Below, one piece after another: positions 37,901-51,600 of a stretch of DNA of 64,000 nucleotides; the stretch's first letter is position 1, and each line of letters starts with the position of its first letter. Below the pieces are notes generated by a model that saw nothing but the letters and a program-made list of their open reading frames with translations, did not search any database and had not been told where the DNA came from. Source of the stretch: Baylisascaris procyonis (Eukaryota; Nematoda; Chromadorea; Rhabditida; Ascarididae); NCBI GenBank assembly GCA_037389465.1, contig JAZARR010000221.1:4194501-4258500 (forward strand), given 5' to 3'. A program made the translations under genes and the position numbers.

Positions 37901-40046
37901 GCTTCTAACGCTGATTGCTCACTCGTGATTGCTTAGGAAGTGCCTTGTTAAGCACAATAACTGTCCCTAAAGCCGTATTGCAAGAACTACTGAATGAAAA
38001 TCTGCGTTGAATTACGTTCAGCAATCATTTCAAATTCATTGACTTCTCACCTAACACGTCTAATAGTCTAAGAGATTACGTTTCTCAACTGAAATGAAGG
38101 TGTATTTTAAAATATAAACATCGGAAAGTAAAAATATATCAGCAAATCTTTGTTTTCATTTGTTACAAGGGTATAGCATAACCTCATGAATATATTTACA
38201 TAAAAATTCCTTTAAAAATATGAGCTTAATAAAAAAGTTCATCAATAAAAGTTAATAAAAAAAAGTCAAATTTCAATAAAACTGTAGATTTTAATGAAAG
38301 ATTGCCGCACACATGACGTAAAATTCACGATTTCACTAGGAAACTATATTGATTGTGCTTTGCCGATTGAAACACTTTTGTGTAACGCAATTCATTTTCG
38401 CATTTCCTCTTTAAAACATTTTTCAAACTTGTTTTCATATGAATGAATAATCGCATAAACCATCTCTGTGAGTGATCTATACGTCAACAATTGCAATACT
38501 CTTTTCATCTCTGCAAAAGTTTTCGTTGATCTTTCATAAAACGCTTTAATCTCTTTCAATTCTTGAATTTCTTGTTCAAATTTGCGGCAAAAAGTTTTCG
38601 TTTATCCGGTTCTTATCTTCTTCACGAGATGCGCCTATTAAAAATCTTGTGGAAAAAAAAAAGAATTAAAAAGTTCATTCTTTGATTGCTCTAAACGTAC
38701 GTGTAATATGCAACAATAATCTTCATATATGTAGAATTGCCTTAGGGTAATTTGAATTATTTTATTATGATTAAATTCCCTTATATTTCTTTGAACCCAT
38801 GCGTTCCAAGGAGTTGAAGGCAATTTTTTATTGGAATGCCTTGATATAAAAACGCATGGCCAATAAGAGGACACATTCTCCAAAAAGACAGCGATATACG
38901 TCCTCAATTCCTCTAAACTCTTATTTCCGTTTCGAAGAGGTTCTCGGAAACAATTTGTGTTATATGTATAGACCTGCTAAACTCTTCTTATAGACATAGT
39001 TCTCTTGCAAAGCATATTTCTATACAGGTTGAAAATAGCCGTATAATTTCACTTTGAATCGAAACCGGCTTATTTCGGCAATAAAATTTGTAGGTTTCAT
39101 CAGATGGTTCAACCTCTAAACTTAGAAGCTCGTTGATTTCTACATTCTTTGAGTTCGGTTATATTCTCCTTAACGTTTTCATTGCCAACTCAAACGATCT
39201 TCTCTTTCGTTAGTCATATCAAATTGTTATACCCACTATCTAATGCTAGTAGATTTGAAACGTTTTCTGATTGCAAAATCATCTGTGATATATTTAACCT
39301 ATAAGAAATCGTAAGCATATTGAAGTTTCCAGGTATCAATCCTCAAACTCAGAGAGAAAGAGATAGGGCGGAGTTATCCATGGGTCACTCGAGCAGTAAC
39401 ATTAGTCAATAGCCAAACTTTGTCGATGATATGACATGTGTTGCGCAATTTGGATTCTCTTCGAAATATCATCGCTTTAATTTTTAGCTGCATTAGGTCC
39501 ATTGTGTGTCTTATAGATGTTTCGTTTACTGAGGAACTGTTTTACATATATAAGCAAAAATCGTTTGTGGACAACGCATTCGTGATAAAGTGATCTGAAG
39601 TTATAGCCCTGTGGATTCAGGCTGGAGGCTAGAGGCTTGTTTTTATTGGGGGGTCGTTTATACGTGTTTCGTCTGTCATCTTCACATAAAAATGCAGTGG
39701 ATGTGCAGTTTTTGAGCTTTGGTCTTGGGGTGCCTCTTTCATTTTTAACATCTATTTGGTCTTCTTTTTCATCAATCTTTTGCTAATACCTCATAACGTA
39801 TTCCTTCCTTGCTTTGTTCTGTCCTCCTTTCCTTACATCACAACATACTTCTTCTTGTTTTTGCTACCAATATTTTAATAAAAACCCTTTTTACTTATGC
39901 ACTCATTTATTTATTTATGTTCATTCATTTCCAGATTTACTATCCGTTCGGTTATTTACTTGCTATCCTTTTTTTTAAACTTTTTATACAGACTATATCG
40001 GTGTTTACTCATCGTTTTCCATTGTCTACTGAGCGGTCGGTAGTAA

Positions 40047-40367
40047 GTAAGCTCCGGCCAGGCTTGTTGGCTCCACTCAACCGAGCCACCCCGCCCAGTA
40101 TCCTCATCGGGACGAGGGCGGCGGAATAAGTCCCGATTGTCATCGGAGGAACAACAGTGGATCGACTCGACAGTATTCGACGAGCAAGAGACAAGCTTAG
40201 GCCCTAGCCTTCACGCGAACGACCTCCAGGAAGTGCAGGCCGACCTGAAGACCAAAGGAACCAGATGGATCAGAGAAGCATTGAGTCAGAGCAGGTGGAA
40301 ACGTTTTGAAGAGACATTTATTCGCAATGAAAGCTCTGTTCGTTGAAACAAATAAATAAATAAATGA
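40047..40367 (+). other. Orphan coding tail with A-rich end; possible retroelement or processed 3' fragment
   Basis: A plus-strand frame runs open from 40047 to TGA at 40344-40346, about 99 codons, with a noticeably higher G+C content than the flanks. Its last 45 or so residues look protein-like (TKGTRWIREALSQSRWKRF). The stop is followed within 4 nt by AAATAAATAAATAAATG, then a TA run. A coding tail, a short A-rich repeat and no detectable upstream exon fit the 3' end of a non-LTR retroelement or a 5'-truncated processed copy. A true last exon of a plus-strand gene is the alternative. I recognise no reverse-transcriptase motif because only the tail would be present. Confidence 0.35.
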
Positions 40368-40368
40368 A

Positions 40369-40394
40369 TATATATATATATATATATATATATA
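40369..40394. repeat. (TA)n microsatellite
   Basis: A pure TA run directly after the AAATAAAT tail of the orphan frame that ends at 40346. Confidence 0.9.
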
Positions 40395-41559
40395 ATGTAT
40401 ATCGGTTTTAGGGTACTCTTTCTTTGAGCCAATTATTTACATCCTTTTGTTTGTCTGTACCTGTATGTGCTTGCTTGTTTATTCATACACATCATTTCCT
40501 TAACAACTATAAACAACTTTCCGCTGTTCTTTTGTCGATGTTTTATCTATTCTTCTATTTGTTAAATCGTTTACCTATGTCTGTTTATCTCCTATACAAC
40601 TTGGAAGGATTTCAACAACGAAAGAATGCCAGATAAGCTGTCGAATATGCATCTCGCATCTCTCTGTCTTGACTAAAAGCTTCACAATTTACCAGCAAAT
40701 AAATACAATATACAAAATACAGCTACCACATTAAAGTTCACCTCAATGGTTACGTAAGTCCTTCGCAAGGAATCCATGTGATCCGACCGATGCAAACGGG
40801 CTGTACGCACAGACATGTGCAGGAACGCCGATACACGGACGCAATGTGGGCATAATGGACTTCGCGAAAGCACACTTCTGATAGTTATGCAGTTGCTCCT
40901 TTGCACAATTCAACATGGAAAACCTCATCGAATACCGTCGTATCTTTTTTTCTAGGCACAATGCCCTATATTACAACCACATTTTTGCTAATTCCGGTCA
41001 TTTCGCTGGCAACGAATGGTACCTTTCTCTGATTCAACCTTTCTCGCAAGTCTGAAACAAGCAACATTCTCTTACCCTAATGTTGTGCTCAGATGGTCAA
41101 CTCCTACTTTGTAGTAATATTTCTGCGAAGTAAAGACAAAGATGGTTTGTCTCGTTAAAACACAGTTATTTCGACGAGGCAAAACATCACGACAAGAAAT
41201 CTACTTTTTCCAGATGTCGAGTCAAGCTCATTCTTGAAAACTTTTGGATTTATCACTCCAACAATCAGTTTTCATCGCGAAACCTTATTGTGCTGATTAA
41301 CTGACATTGAGCACTGTTTAATGGCGGTGAAATAGCAACTTTTCAATGATTCGATATCACGACCATTCGAAACTTTTTCCAGACCCATTCCCACTTTTGG
41401 TGCTTACCGACTAACCAATAACAGGTTATTAATATAAAGAAATACAATACCAAGTTATTATTAGCTTTATTATGGTTAGCACTTAAACCCATTGAAAACC
41501 GTAAAAGAAGGAAACTTCTCAACAATGACGAAATTGCAGAATCTTAGTTAAATTGACCT

Positions 41560-41735
41560 CAAAGACATCAAAAATCGACTGCAACATAACGACCTGACCG
41601 AACAATTGCGACCACACGCATCATCGCACACCCGATCCGGATGGGCTTGGAATGGATCAACTGGGATATACAAGGGACCTTGACGTGAACGATTTAGAAG
41701 CAGCTTTCAACGGCAACGACGATCAAAATGAATGA
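41560..41735 (+). pseudogene. Coding-like island with a possible frame break
   Basis: Two overlapping plus-strand frames look protein-like. One runs LKDIKNRLQHNDLTEQLRP from about 41569; a second, from about 41635, ends DLDVNDLEAAFNGNDDQNE with TGA at 41733-41735. They lie in different frames, which would fit one ancestral reading frame broken by a small indel. G+C content is higher than the flanks. No splice-linked neighbours and no family were recognised. Confidence 0.2.
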
Positions 41736-42314
41736 GGAAAAGAAGTCAAAACCTCTTCCTTAATATGTGCGTGGAGAAATGCGGCGGTTAATTTAGCCAC
41801 TAAAACGTCATTTCTTCCCCTTTTCCTTCCGGTAAAAATCGCAATCACCATCAATCGGGTCACCCGACCGTGAGCGCAAAAAAAAGCGAAACGCCGGACT
41901 GAGGAACAGCGAGCGCCAATTTCGAGCAGAAAATGCTCAAAATCGCAGCTTGTGAGGGATCATCGATAAGGATAAACCAAACGAGACATGTAGATGGAGC
42001 AGGAAAGGAACACAATGACACATGACCGGAAATTGAATGCAGCTAACTTGAAAGCGGCAAAGATTTGGCGTTGCACGAGTCGACATATTCAGTGTTTCAA
42101 AATTGCAAACATTTGAAAGTGGAAGTGTTGGAATAGTGCATTGGTCGTGGGGGCACAATTTACAGCCACCATATATACAAAAACAATCTCACACTCGACT
42201 TTCTCTGTACAACACAGCTCAGTTGAACACCGCTGAGCACACTCTGCTTCTGCCCATCAGTTATAAAAACAACCGCGCCATATCCCACCTTTACCCTTCA
42301 GCCTCTTGCCCCCT

Positions 42315-42339
42315 CCCCCCCCCCCCCCAAAAAAAAAAA
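42315..42339. repeat. Poly(C)/poly(A) homopolymer block
   Basis: A run of 14 C is followed directly by 11 A, about 290 bp downstream of the eIF4B-like stop codon. Its length is error-prone in sequencing. Confidence 0.9.
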
Positions 42340-42627
42340 CACCACAAATTCCTTTCAGCATATAGCCTTTACCCTATTTACCCTATCAATCGATTTCATA
42401 CATTTTATGTAAACAACGCGAGACTAAATTGGTGACCCCACAAATCAATTCTAGACTGTAGAAAGACTCGGGCTCTTGAAGCGGGTGGTTATCTTTTCAG
42501 GAAAAGAATGTTTTAGCCCTCAAAGACTTGAGGAAATATCAGGAGAATTTCGTTCCAAGCATTTGAGGAAATGAGGGTGAAAAGCAGAGTGCGTGAGGTA
42601 AGCGAATCAAAAGTGAGGCAGCGACCA

Positions 42628-45600
42628 TCATTCATCGGTTTCCAAAAGTGCCGCAAACTTGTTTCGCGATGAGAAATTCACCGACTTTTGTTCCACTTTC
42701 GGCATCTCCTTTGCCACCTGAAACATAAAAACACATCCGCCTAAAACAGTACACATAATTACATCACTTCACGTAACAGACCCTCGTGATATTTCGTTAG
42801 TCTCTCCCTTCTCATCCCATCTCATCCACCCTGGCAAATATCCCTTCTGCCGGAAGTTCTGCTTTAAGTAAAGATCAACGTCCGCATACAGCAAACTGGG
42901 AGAATAACAAGCCTTCCAGATGCTTCCGATGCGAATCATTCGTAGGGCACCGGTCCCATCAAACAAACGGCACCAACGCGTACCTGCTTTTTCTTCTCTT
43001 TCTTTGAAGGACGCGATTCCCTCTTTTCATCCGATTTTGGTTTCTCCTCTTTCCTTATTGGTTCTTCTCCTTTCGTCACCACCTCTTGCTTTACGGGCTC
43101 CACCTTCTTCACCGGTTCTTTCTTCGTACTTTCCTCCACGTTTTGTGGTCCATCAGTAGGAGTGGCCCTTGCCTGCTCACGACTGGCCTGACGCTTCTTT
43201 TCTCTGCTAGCTGCCGAACCACCCCTCCTACGACCGCCTCGCCTGCCTCCACCTCGTCCCACCGTCGCACTACCTGCAGCACTTCCTCCACTACCGGCAG
43301 CGGCACCACTTGCATGTCCAGTCTCTACACCTGAAACCAAGAAAACGCTTGAGATTCGAAACAGCAACCGACAGAAAGTACGTACACACATTCGATGATA
43401 AAAAGTGAAACTCTGAATCAAATTGAGACAGTGCTATAGCCGGCTAGGTCATGGTAAGCCTAATAATATGGCCAGCCAAAGCCGAGGAAATAATCTCCGA
43501 GCAAGATACCGCCATCATCTCACTCTACATAGCCTTTCGTTCCTTATAGGGTTTTAAATCCGAATTTTGTCACCAGCTTGGGCATTCAAAGTTTTGATCG
43601 TTTCACTTCGAGCTTTAATTATTTCATCAATAGAAGCTTTACTTTGTGACGACTACGGCCTTATTGACAAGATCCTAAAAAGAAATGGAGACAAAACATG
43701 AAGTTCTAGTGACTAGAAGTTGGGCATCCTAAGGTACGGACTTTATCGAGCAGTCGTTCGTTTGGATCAGTAACTTCTTCTACGTTAACTCTAAAGAGCG
43801 AACTTCTTTCAACCCACAAATGTATACAGATCATATATGCCTATTTCTATGTGATTTTTCTTCAAGTATTAATTATCCAGTTACATGGGAGGGATAGATA
43901 TTTAGGTATGGATTTGTAATATGCGAAGTCACTGTCGTGAATTGTGAGCAAAAAAAAGCAAATCACTACGCTGGATAAATCCCTAGATCAGTTAACTTCA
44001 AATCCGCCAGATCCGTCCCCCGTTCTCTCCTTTTGCAGAGTGTTAAGAACTCAATGACGATCAAATACTGTTCTTAACAGCTCAGGTTACCCCTTTTCTA
44101 TTACTGAATCGCACCAGAGTAAATGGCCACCGCGAGATGATGAAAACGAATAAATCAAAGAATGAAAAGGGGGTTTATGGTGGAATATCTGCAATAGTCC
44201 GCAGCCGTCCGATTGCTGCATCGCTACTACAGACATCAAACACAACACTAATAAACACCTTGTTGCGGTGTCGCCTGTTTAGCGGGGGTATGATTGCGGA
44301 ATGAAGAACGCGTGAACGTCCGATTGTATCCGTGCTTTGCACGTTGCTGTGCACTACCCGGACGTGCATCGTTTGACGACGAATCAACCTATAAGAACCA
44401 ATTATCGCCTTCAACCATAATAATTAATCGATTTATCATCACTTCCTTGCATTTCTGCAACAAAACAGGTGACGATGCTTCCTATATTCGCATCACCTTG
44501 CTGAAATATTTTGGCCATTTTGGAAGCAACAGTAATTTCGGGAAAACCGATCAACTAATCACAAAACTTCTGGCATAAGAGCCTGAAATTCAACATCACT
44601 TCTCAATCTAAAGCCATATTATAACTTGCACTCATTCACTTTTATCTTTTGCGAATTCAACAACCTTTTGAATTTTTTCGCTTCAATATCACCACAAAAA
44701 CAGCATTATATTTATTATGCGAAAATTTTAACGTAGCTACGAGTTCATTAACAGGGACTGCTGCTAGTTTCTATCACATTTCCGATATTTAACAGTCAAT
44801 ATTCTCTGTTCGACAACTTTAAAGATGGTGTAACACAATGCAAAATGAGGAAGTTACTAGAGGCACGGCAATCGCGATGCAGTAACCACAAAGGATCACC
44901 CACGACTGCGAAATAAAAACGAAGAATCACGCTAACCACATTGTCTTTTGATCGTGACCGGTAAGAACGAGCTGGCGAAGGCCCACGATTCGTTGTCACG
45001 CCCGATGCAACCGGTGCAGGTGGAAGATGCACCATCGTTGTGGAATCAGAACCACTGAAGGCCTGTCGCTGCGGCACTGGTGGTTCTAGTGAAGGCGCTG
45101 TGGGTACCGAGCTGAAGCTGCTTACATGTGATGGCGGACGGGGTGGTAGATGAGGCGACGGCGGAGGTAGGTGCTTATGAGGTGGCACTTCAGGCACCGA
45201 ATTCTCCTCCAACAACGGCTCGTCGACTACGGAGTTCTGTTTCGTAATCATTCCATGAACACCGTCATGTGACGCTGATTTCATCAACGTCACCTTTCCG
45301 TACGACGAAGACGGGCGTGCGTGGCCGTAATCGCTGCTCAACTGAAACTTTTCCTGCATTAATCTCTATTTAAAACACTTCTGTGCAAGTTTTGGCGAGA
45401 AAGTCGAGTATGTTCGGTCATTTGCGCCCCATGCCGTACCGCAAAAAGTTTGCAAATGTGCGAAAAGTTGGCATCTTCCAAATTAGCATTGCAACAGGCT
45501 GCAATGCAAGTTAGCATTTTTCATCTTTCACATATTAAAGACATAATGTCATACCGAAATGGCTATATATCATGTACTTATTTTCAAAGCTTGTTTGCGA

Positions 45601-48600
45601 TATGAACGGCATTCATGCTGACTTATTATGATACACGTACTGTAGCAAATATCAGAAATGAACTACACAGCCCGCGAGTTCCTTAAACCGTTCTTCATCA
45701 ATACCATGTAATTTTGCAAAAGGGCACATACATCAGTATCAACATTGAAATAAAAACCCCGAGGTTCTATCCAAGAAAGTACGATACATCCATTTCATTA
45801 ATCATCAATTCCGTGCATATATGCCGCAATAAAGATTACCTTTCTGGTGCTGGAATTTGATCTCCTGAATGCCTCATCTTCAAGACGCAGCCGTTCTTCA
45901 GCCTTAAAAAACGTTGAAAAATCAAAATAAATAAATCAATGCTCTTTGAGACGAAAATCGACTTCACCGCAAAAGTTCATAAAGCACCAATTTCATCAAC
46001 AAGTGCACCATCTTTTCCAAAATCTTAGCAGCGCACACATCCAGAAAATTCATAGCACGTAAATGATCCCATTTCAGTGTCATCCACATAAAAAGACCAC
46101 TGCTGCCAACTGACGCCAGAAGAACTAAAAGCCAAACTAAAATTAATGAAGGCGTTCTCAAAAGCCGGTGTGCACACCTGTCTTTCCTTCTCGGAAGTGT
46201 CTACCGGCTTTGCCTCACCAAAAATGCTGCTCTTTCTAACCGGTTGATTCTCATCAGCATCACCGATCGGTTTCGTACGAGGTTGCAGCTCCAGTTTACG
46301 TCTCTCATGATGCTCTTCATGGAATGTTCCCGTTTGTGGTACGCTTGTCATACTATCCGTCCGTACACGACCCCTAAATATACTCTTCTTTTCTAGGAAA
46401 TGTTTATTTGATTGAGGTCAGTTATCTCTATCGATCAAAATCGAAAGTTATCGTTTGAAGTGATAAGCGCTAATAGACTCATTTCCTGCAAATTAGAAGC
46501 ATACGATAATTAAATGAATCGCTATCTGAAAAATCTCCTCGAATGCACTCGTACAGTGGGTTGCTGATCTCATTTTTTTGGTTAGTGCATAAGCAGAGGA
46601 TAGAAAAATGAAATAGGCCGTACCGCGAGTTAAATTCATAGGCGATTGTGACGATTGCCACAACGTCAATACTAAAAAGTAATTTTAAAGGTCTCAATTG
46701 AATGTGTAAAAAAGTTAATGCTTCAAACTGCATGAATGAGCTGACCTCGCTTGTATAAAATATTTGAATTTCAAAACAATCCACGGCGACTCCGTACCTC
46801 AAATTTTCGGTGATGAATTAGTGCTTCTAATGAGATAACAAACCAATATCACTGAACAAATTCTCATTTTAGAAACATTTGAAAACAATGATATCGTACC
46901 CTAACACCGAAACTAAAGATCGAGGACATCGAGGGTGGTCGAGGAATTAGCAAGGATTCGTTAGGACCTATCCTAATAAATCGTTGTCATATCGAAATCC
47001 AGTGATATCAGCGTCACGGACCCGAGATGAATGAGGAATGCAATCCACCGGGCAAAGTGACAGTCGCTTCAAGTGGAACTTATATCTAAGCGTTCTGCTC
47101 CACTCACCTTAGTAGAATACCAAGGTGAGTGGAGCAGGCAAATATCGAATAATACTCAGATTATCACGTTCGACGGAATGTATTATCCACACAACGTAAA
47201 AAGTAAGCGGGATCTTACCTGCCACTAATATCATAGTTCGACCCACGATATTGGGTGCTGCTGTTCTCATATAACGAATGCCTGCCATTATACGGTCGAT
47301 TCTGCAACATACAAAACTCCGATCGACGATCAGCGAGATCCGGTTATAAATAGACTATCATTAGCCAATAAGAAGAAAATCATTGGTAAAAAAGCATGGG
47401 TCAAACAAAAAATTCAAAGGAAAAAACGAGAAATGAGATGAGCGAAGTGAGACGCAGAGCGGTGAGCATTCTATAAAAGTGAGAGAGATGACTAAGGAAT
47501 TGTTTGCAAAATTTCAGAAACTCACAAAGTTAACTCTATGATGCCTACAATTTCCAACAAATCCCGTTGTAAAATTCCTCAGCGTGTCGTTACCCAACCC
47601 ACCCTTTTCACGTTTTTATAGACCAATGGTACAACGATGTCAACTCATTGCCCCACGCTCTTTCACTGCGTAAGACAATTGAGTTTATCTGTTCGCAGTG
47701 CAAAACTCACGTAGCGTTGATGTTGATAGGCTATATTCGGTACATTCGGCGCTGAGTTGTTCGCATACCGCAAAGAACGATTGCCGAAATCATTCCTTCG
47801 ATTATCTGCAAATAAAAATAAGATCAAAAAGACCAATCGAAATAATTGAATAACATCAGATAAATGAAGCACAATTTTTTCAAAGTGGGAGGATCAATGC
47901 GGTGCAGAAAGTGGTAGATTATTCGTTTCAAAAAGTCCATGAAATTGTCCTTCCAGGTATTCCGGACAACCAATCTTATATTGCCAAAGACTAGTACGGG
48001 AAATTCACAAACCATGACTAAAGAAGCAACATTGGAAACCTATCGAAGAATTGCTATTTCTCGTTAGATTACCGCGCAGAACAATGTAATAATCAAGTAA
48101 CACCGAACGATGCACATCCTCAAAGAAATTATCTCTAACACTTTCTAAGCCACATTCTTTGCAAGTACTCGCCCAATATAATAGCTGCAGCAGCTTGTGT
48201 AATTACTCAGCATCAAAGACAGTGGAGGGTTCTTCTGTCCCCCTCTCGCAGTGCAAGGATCCACTTCCTTTGCGGTGCTCCCCATCCAATTTTAAACCCG
48301 CAACCGGTAACATCCCGCACCATTTTTTGGCTTTTCCCTCATATCTAAAAAAAAATTTCCTGCTTAGTCCCTCGTCTAATCTTATAAAATGAAAAACTCG
48401 AGTTTTTATCCTTCAATTAGCTAAGCAGCAATCTTCGCCGTTCGGCTTCAATACTAAATTCGATGCCCGCATCCGAACCTATGCAACTCGCCGATAGCAT
48501 TCAAAATTTACAAATGTCGACGAGAGATTTGCGATGAGGCCATTTTGCTGAGTGCATTAAATCTTTTCGGATGTTATCGTGCTATTGCTTTTTGTTGATA

Positions 48601-51600
48601 CAATGTTTTCAAATGCTTCCTATAATATCTTATCGGTGTTTCTGTTTCTTGACGTCTGACGAGCAGTGGGTAAATCTCCGAATTTTTACAAATCACGAAT
48701 TTACAAATTTCTTCGAATTTACAAATTTTTTCGAAAAGAGATTGCATTAAGTGGCTGAAAAGTTACTATTAATTGTTGTAATCTTGAAAAATTCCGCATA
48801 TCCTACTTCCTGAAATTTCCCTTTTTCTAATGAACCATCGTTACACATGTTCCGTTTTACCAGTTGTCTTCGTGGGAAAATGCGAACGCAGAGCCCAATA
48901 AACTATATTACAACTCCTTGTTGTATTCACTCGTATAGAAAAATATTTCTCAGCTTATAGTAGTAAATTTCTTGTGTACCTAATTTACAACTATGGTGAG
49001 GCGTCGAAAAAGATAAATCGTTGATTTTCACCATGTCAGAACTTAAAAAATTCGGCACCTTTAACGCCTCAAACCCAACTTGTCACGTTCGATCACCATA
49101 ATGCAAAATGCTACTCCAACGATATAGTGAAAAAGGCGACTGAATTGTGCAAAGTCGACTCGAACAGTTTAAAAATCTCAGCTAAATGTTCGCATCGATG
49201 AATATAGCTTGTGCTGAGTCGAACAACAGAGCATCAACGCTAGAAAACGAACCGTAATAAGCAGGATGGCGCTCTGTCCTAGACCCATAGGTGTCATAGT
49301 TATAACACTGATAATTCGACGGGGGCGGTGGTCCACGAGGCCGTGGTGGCAAGGAACTCGTGTAGGCGCTTCCCACTGAGCCCATGCCCGCATACGAATT
49401 ACTACGGTACTGACCGTAATCGTTCGCACCAGGAAATGTGCCGTAATAGTCGTTTCTAGGAGGACGCTGGTGTTTCAAGGCGATCCTCAACGGCCGTCCT
49501 AGCAATTCCTGAACGAACGAATGATGAAAATTATAAAAGGCACATCTTCATAAAAGAGAAGATATTAAAAGCACATTTACTAAAATAAACCCACTTCCCC
49601 TCTTTGTCCAGCTAACAGCTGGAAAACGCACAAAGAACTTCCAAGCCCCCTACTTAAATTGCCTAAAGATACCGGAACATCTACCCAACAATATTCTTCA
49701 AATCCTATCAGCCTTTGAGGTACAATAAAATGATTTCGATAGACTACTAAGCCGACTGTTCTGCAAAATAGAAATTGTCATGTTCACATGAAATGAAATT
49801 TCCATGCACTCCAAGAATATCATTTCGGAGTCTCTTATCGTTTATGGCTCCACCGAACAAAAACGATAACATTAGGTAACATCCAGAAACAACCAAAATC
49901 TTCTCAAAACGAGAAAGGCAATGCGAGAAATATGGATATGCTCACTTCAACAAATTGGTGCTGTTACGTACAGGCAGCAGTCGTATCCGACTTGAATAAG
50001 ATTAACAGAATGTAATAATCTTTAATTATTAGTTTCCACGAGACCTCTATACAGGCATCACACAATTACAGCATTTTCGATCATAATCAAAGCGGTTTTT
50101 TCAAGCACAAGCATATTTTATAACGTTGCAAGGCATCTTCTATGGTAATATTATCGAGGTAACCCACATAACCGTACTAATCAACAATCTTCAAACATCG
50201 CAAACTTGATATCAGAACTCTTCTTGAACTGCACAACTCATTCGGGATCACGTTAAGAGCTCCAATAAAAGCATAACCGATGTAAATTAACACTAAGCAT
50301 TCATATGGTGATTATCCAATAAAACTATTGTCTCTACAATTATAAGCTGCCTACTTAAGTTTTAATCTACAAGGGGTATCAGTTAAGAATACATTAGTGC
50401 TTCACAACTCACCGCTCTGTCATGTTGAAGAGCAGCAATGAGTGCCTCTCGACTATTGAAAGAAACAGTCGCTGTACCACGTTTTCCTAACGGTCCTTGA
50501 GCTTCGTTGGCGACAACGTCCAAAACCTACAAACCTCAATTGAAACCTCAAAAAACAAAAAATACCACAGAAAGAAACAACGCTATCAACTGTTTCTTTG
50601 ATTTCGTTCCATAACCCCTCCAGAAAAATGTCATTTAACTCTTCGTGTAAGTCACGCCCTAGGTCAACCTCTATAGATGCCATCATAGAAAAGCTGGCAA
50701 AGGAATGAATGAGAGACAGTCAATCCCTTTTAATACCAGGCATAATGTACCCTTCGACTCCTACATTCGATAACTTTTTCTCGAGGGATCGCCGTTTCAA
50801 TGCTGCATCCCTTTCTCCAATGGAAACCTCACCTCCCCCCCCCCCATCGATTCTGGCCCGGCAGAGCAAAAGCTGATGAATACATGAAATGGCTCTATAA
50901 ACTTGCAGCTAAAACCGCCGAAGACGTCTACGCAATCTAAAGCAACTAATTTATTTTTTTCTATTATTTCATTACATCTCGCGAGTTATACGTACACGTA
51001 TGAATGAGCAGATCATATGGAAACTTTCGATAGTTCCGAAGTGCATCAATCTGTAAGGAACATTTCCATCCAAAACAAGCTGCTACGCGTGTGACCAAAT
51101 TCATTTAATCCGTGACCATGCAAATGCCGATCTCTACAAATATGAACAATCCTATTATATTCCGAGGTATAATTTTATACTTAAATGCTCTCGTCTGTGT
51201 TGCCTGTTCTCGAGCCCTGAGGGAAAGGATCGCTTTGCAGAACGGTCCGATGAATTGACGTGCGGCAAAAGATTCATGATTATACGAGCGTGCTATTCAT
51301 TTCACAAAAACAACCAAAAGCGCAAACAAAATGCATCCCTCTTCAGCATCCAGTCAATTCATCATCAACTTTTATTTCTTTTCCCACTGAATCAGAACGA
51401 ATCCATGCGCTGCACATAACGCATTAAGTGCTTATGGTGAATTTCTACATATCACTCCACTGATACCTTTATTTATCACTTTTATGCATTAATGATCATT
51501 AACGAGTTATTCAGAGATTGACACATCCGGATTTCAGGTCAGTGCGCCACCCTGACATTGTGCTATCCTTGAATGACAGCCGAGGAAAGCGGAAAAACTT

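Larger units (their letters stand above)
34944..42627. other. Intergenic interval between copy B and the eIF4B-like gene
   Basis: About 7.7 kb, mostly AT-rich and without a confident gene. It contains a cluster of TTGCAA-type words at about 37550-37830, a coding-like orphan frame with an AAATAAAT tail at 40047-40367, a TA run, G+C-richer coding-like islands at about 40745-40910 and 41560-41735, and a C/A homopolymer block at 42315-42339. No exon chain links these islands. Confidence 0.5.

Noticed and set aside
43086..43334. Plus-strand frame opposite the eIF4B-like Lys/Glu-rich tail
   Set aside because: Antisense shadow of exon 11, composed of Ser/Thr/Pro codons complementary to the Gly/Arg block.
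42936..43421. 161-codon minus-strand open frame as a separate gene
   Set aside because: Only 43330-42984 is exon 11 of the eIF4B-like gene; the ends run through a TTTCAG acceptor and a GTACGC donor into introns.
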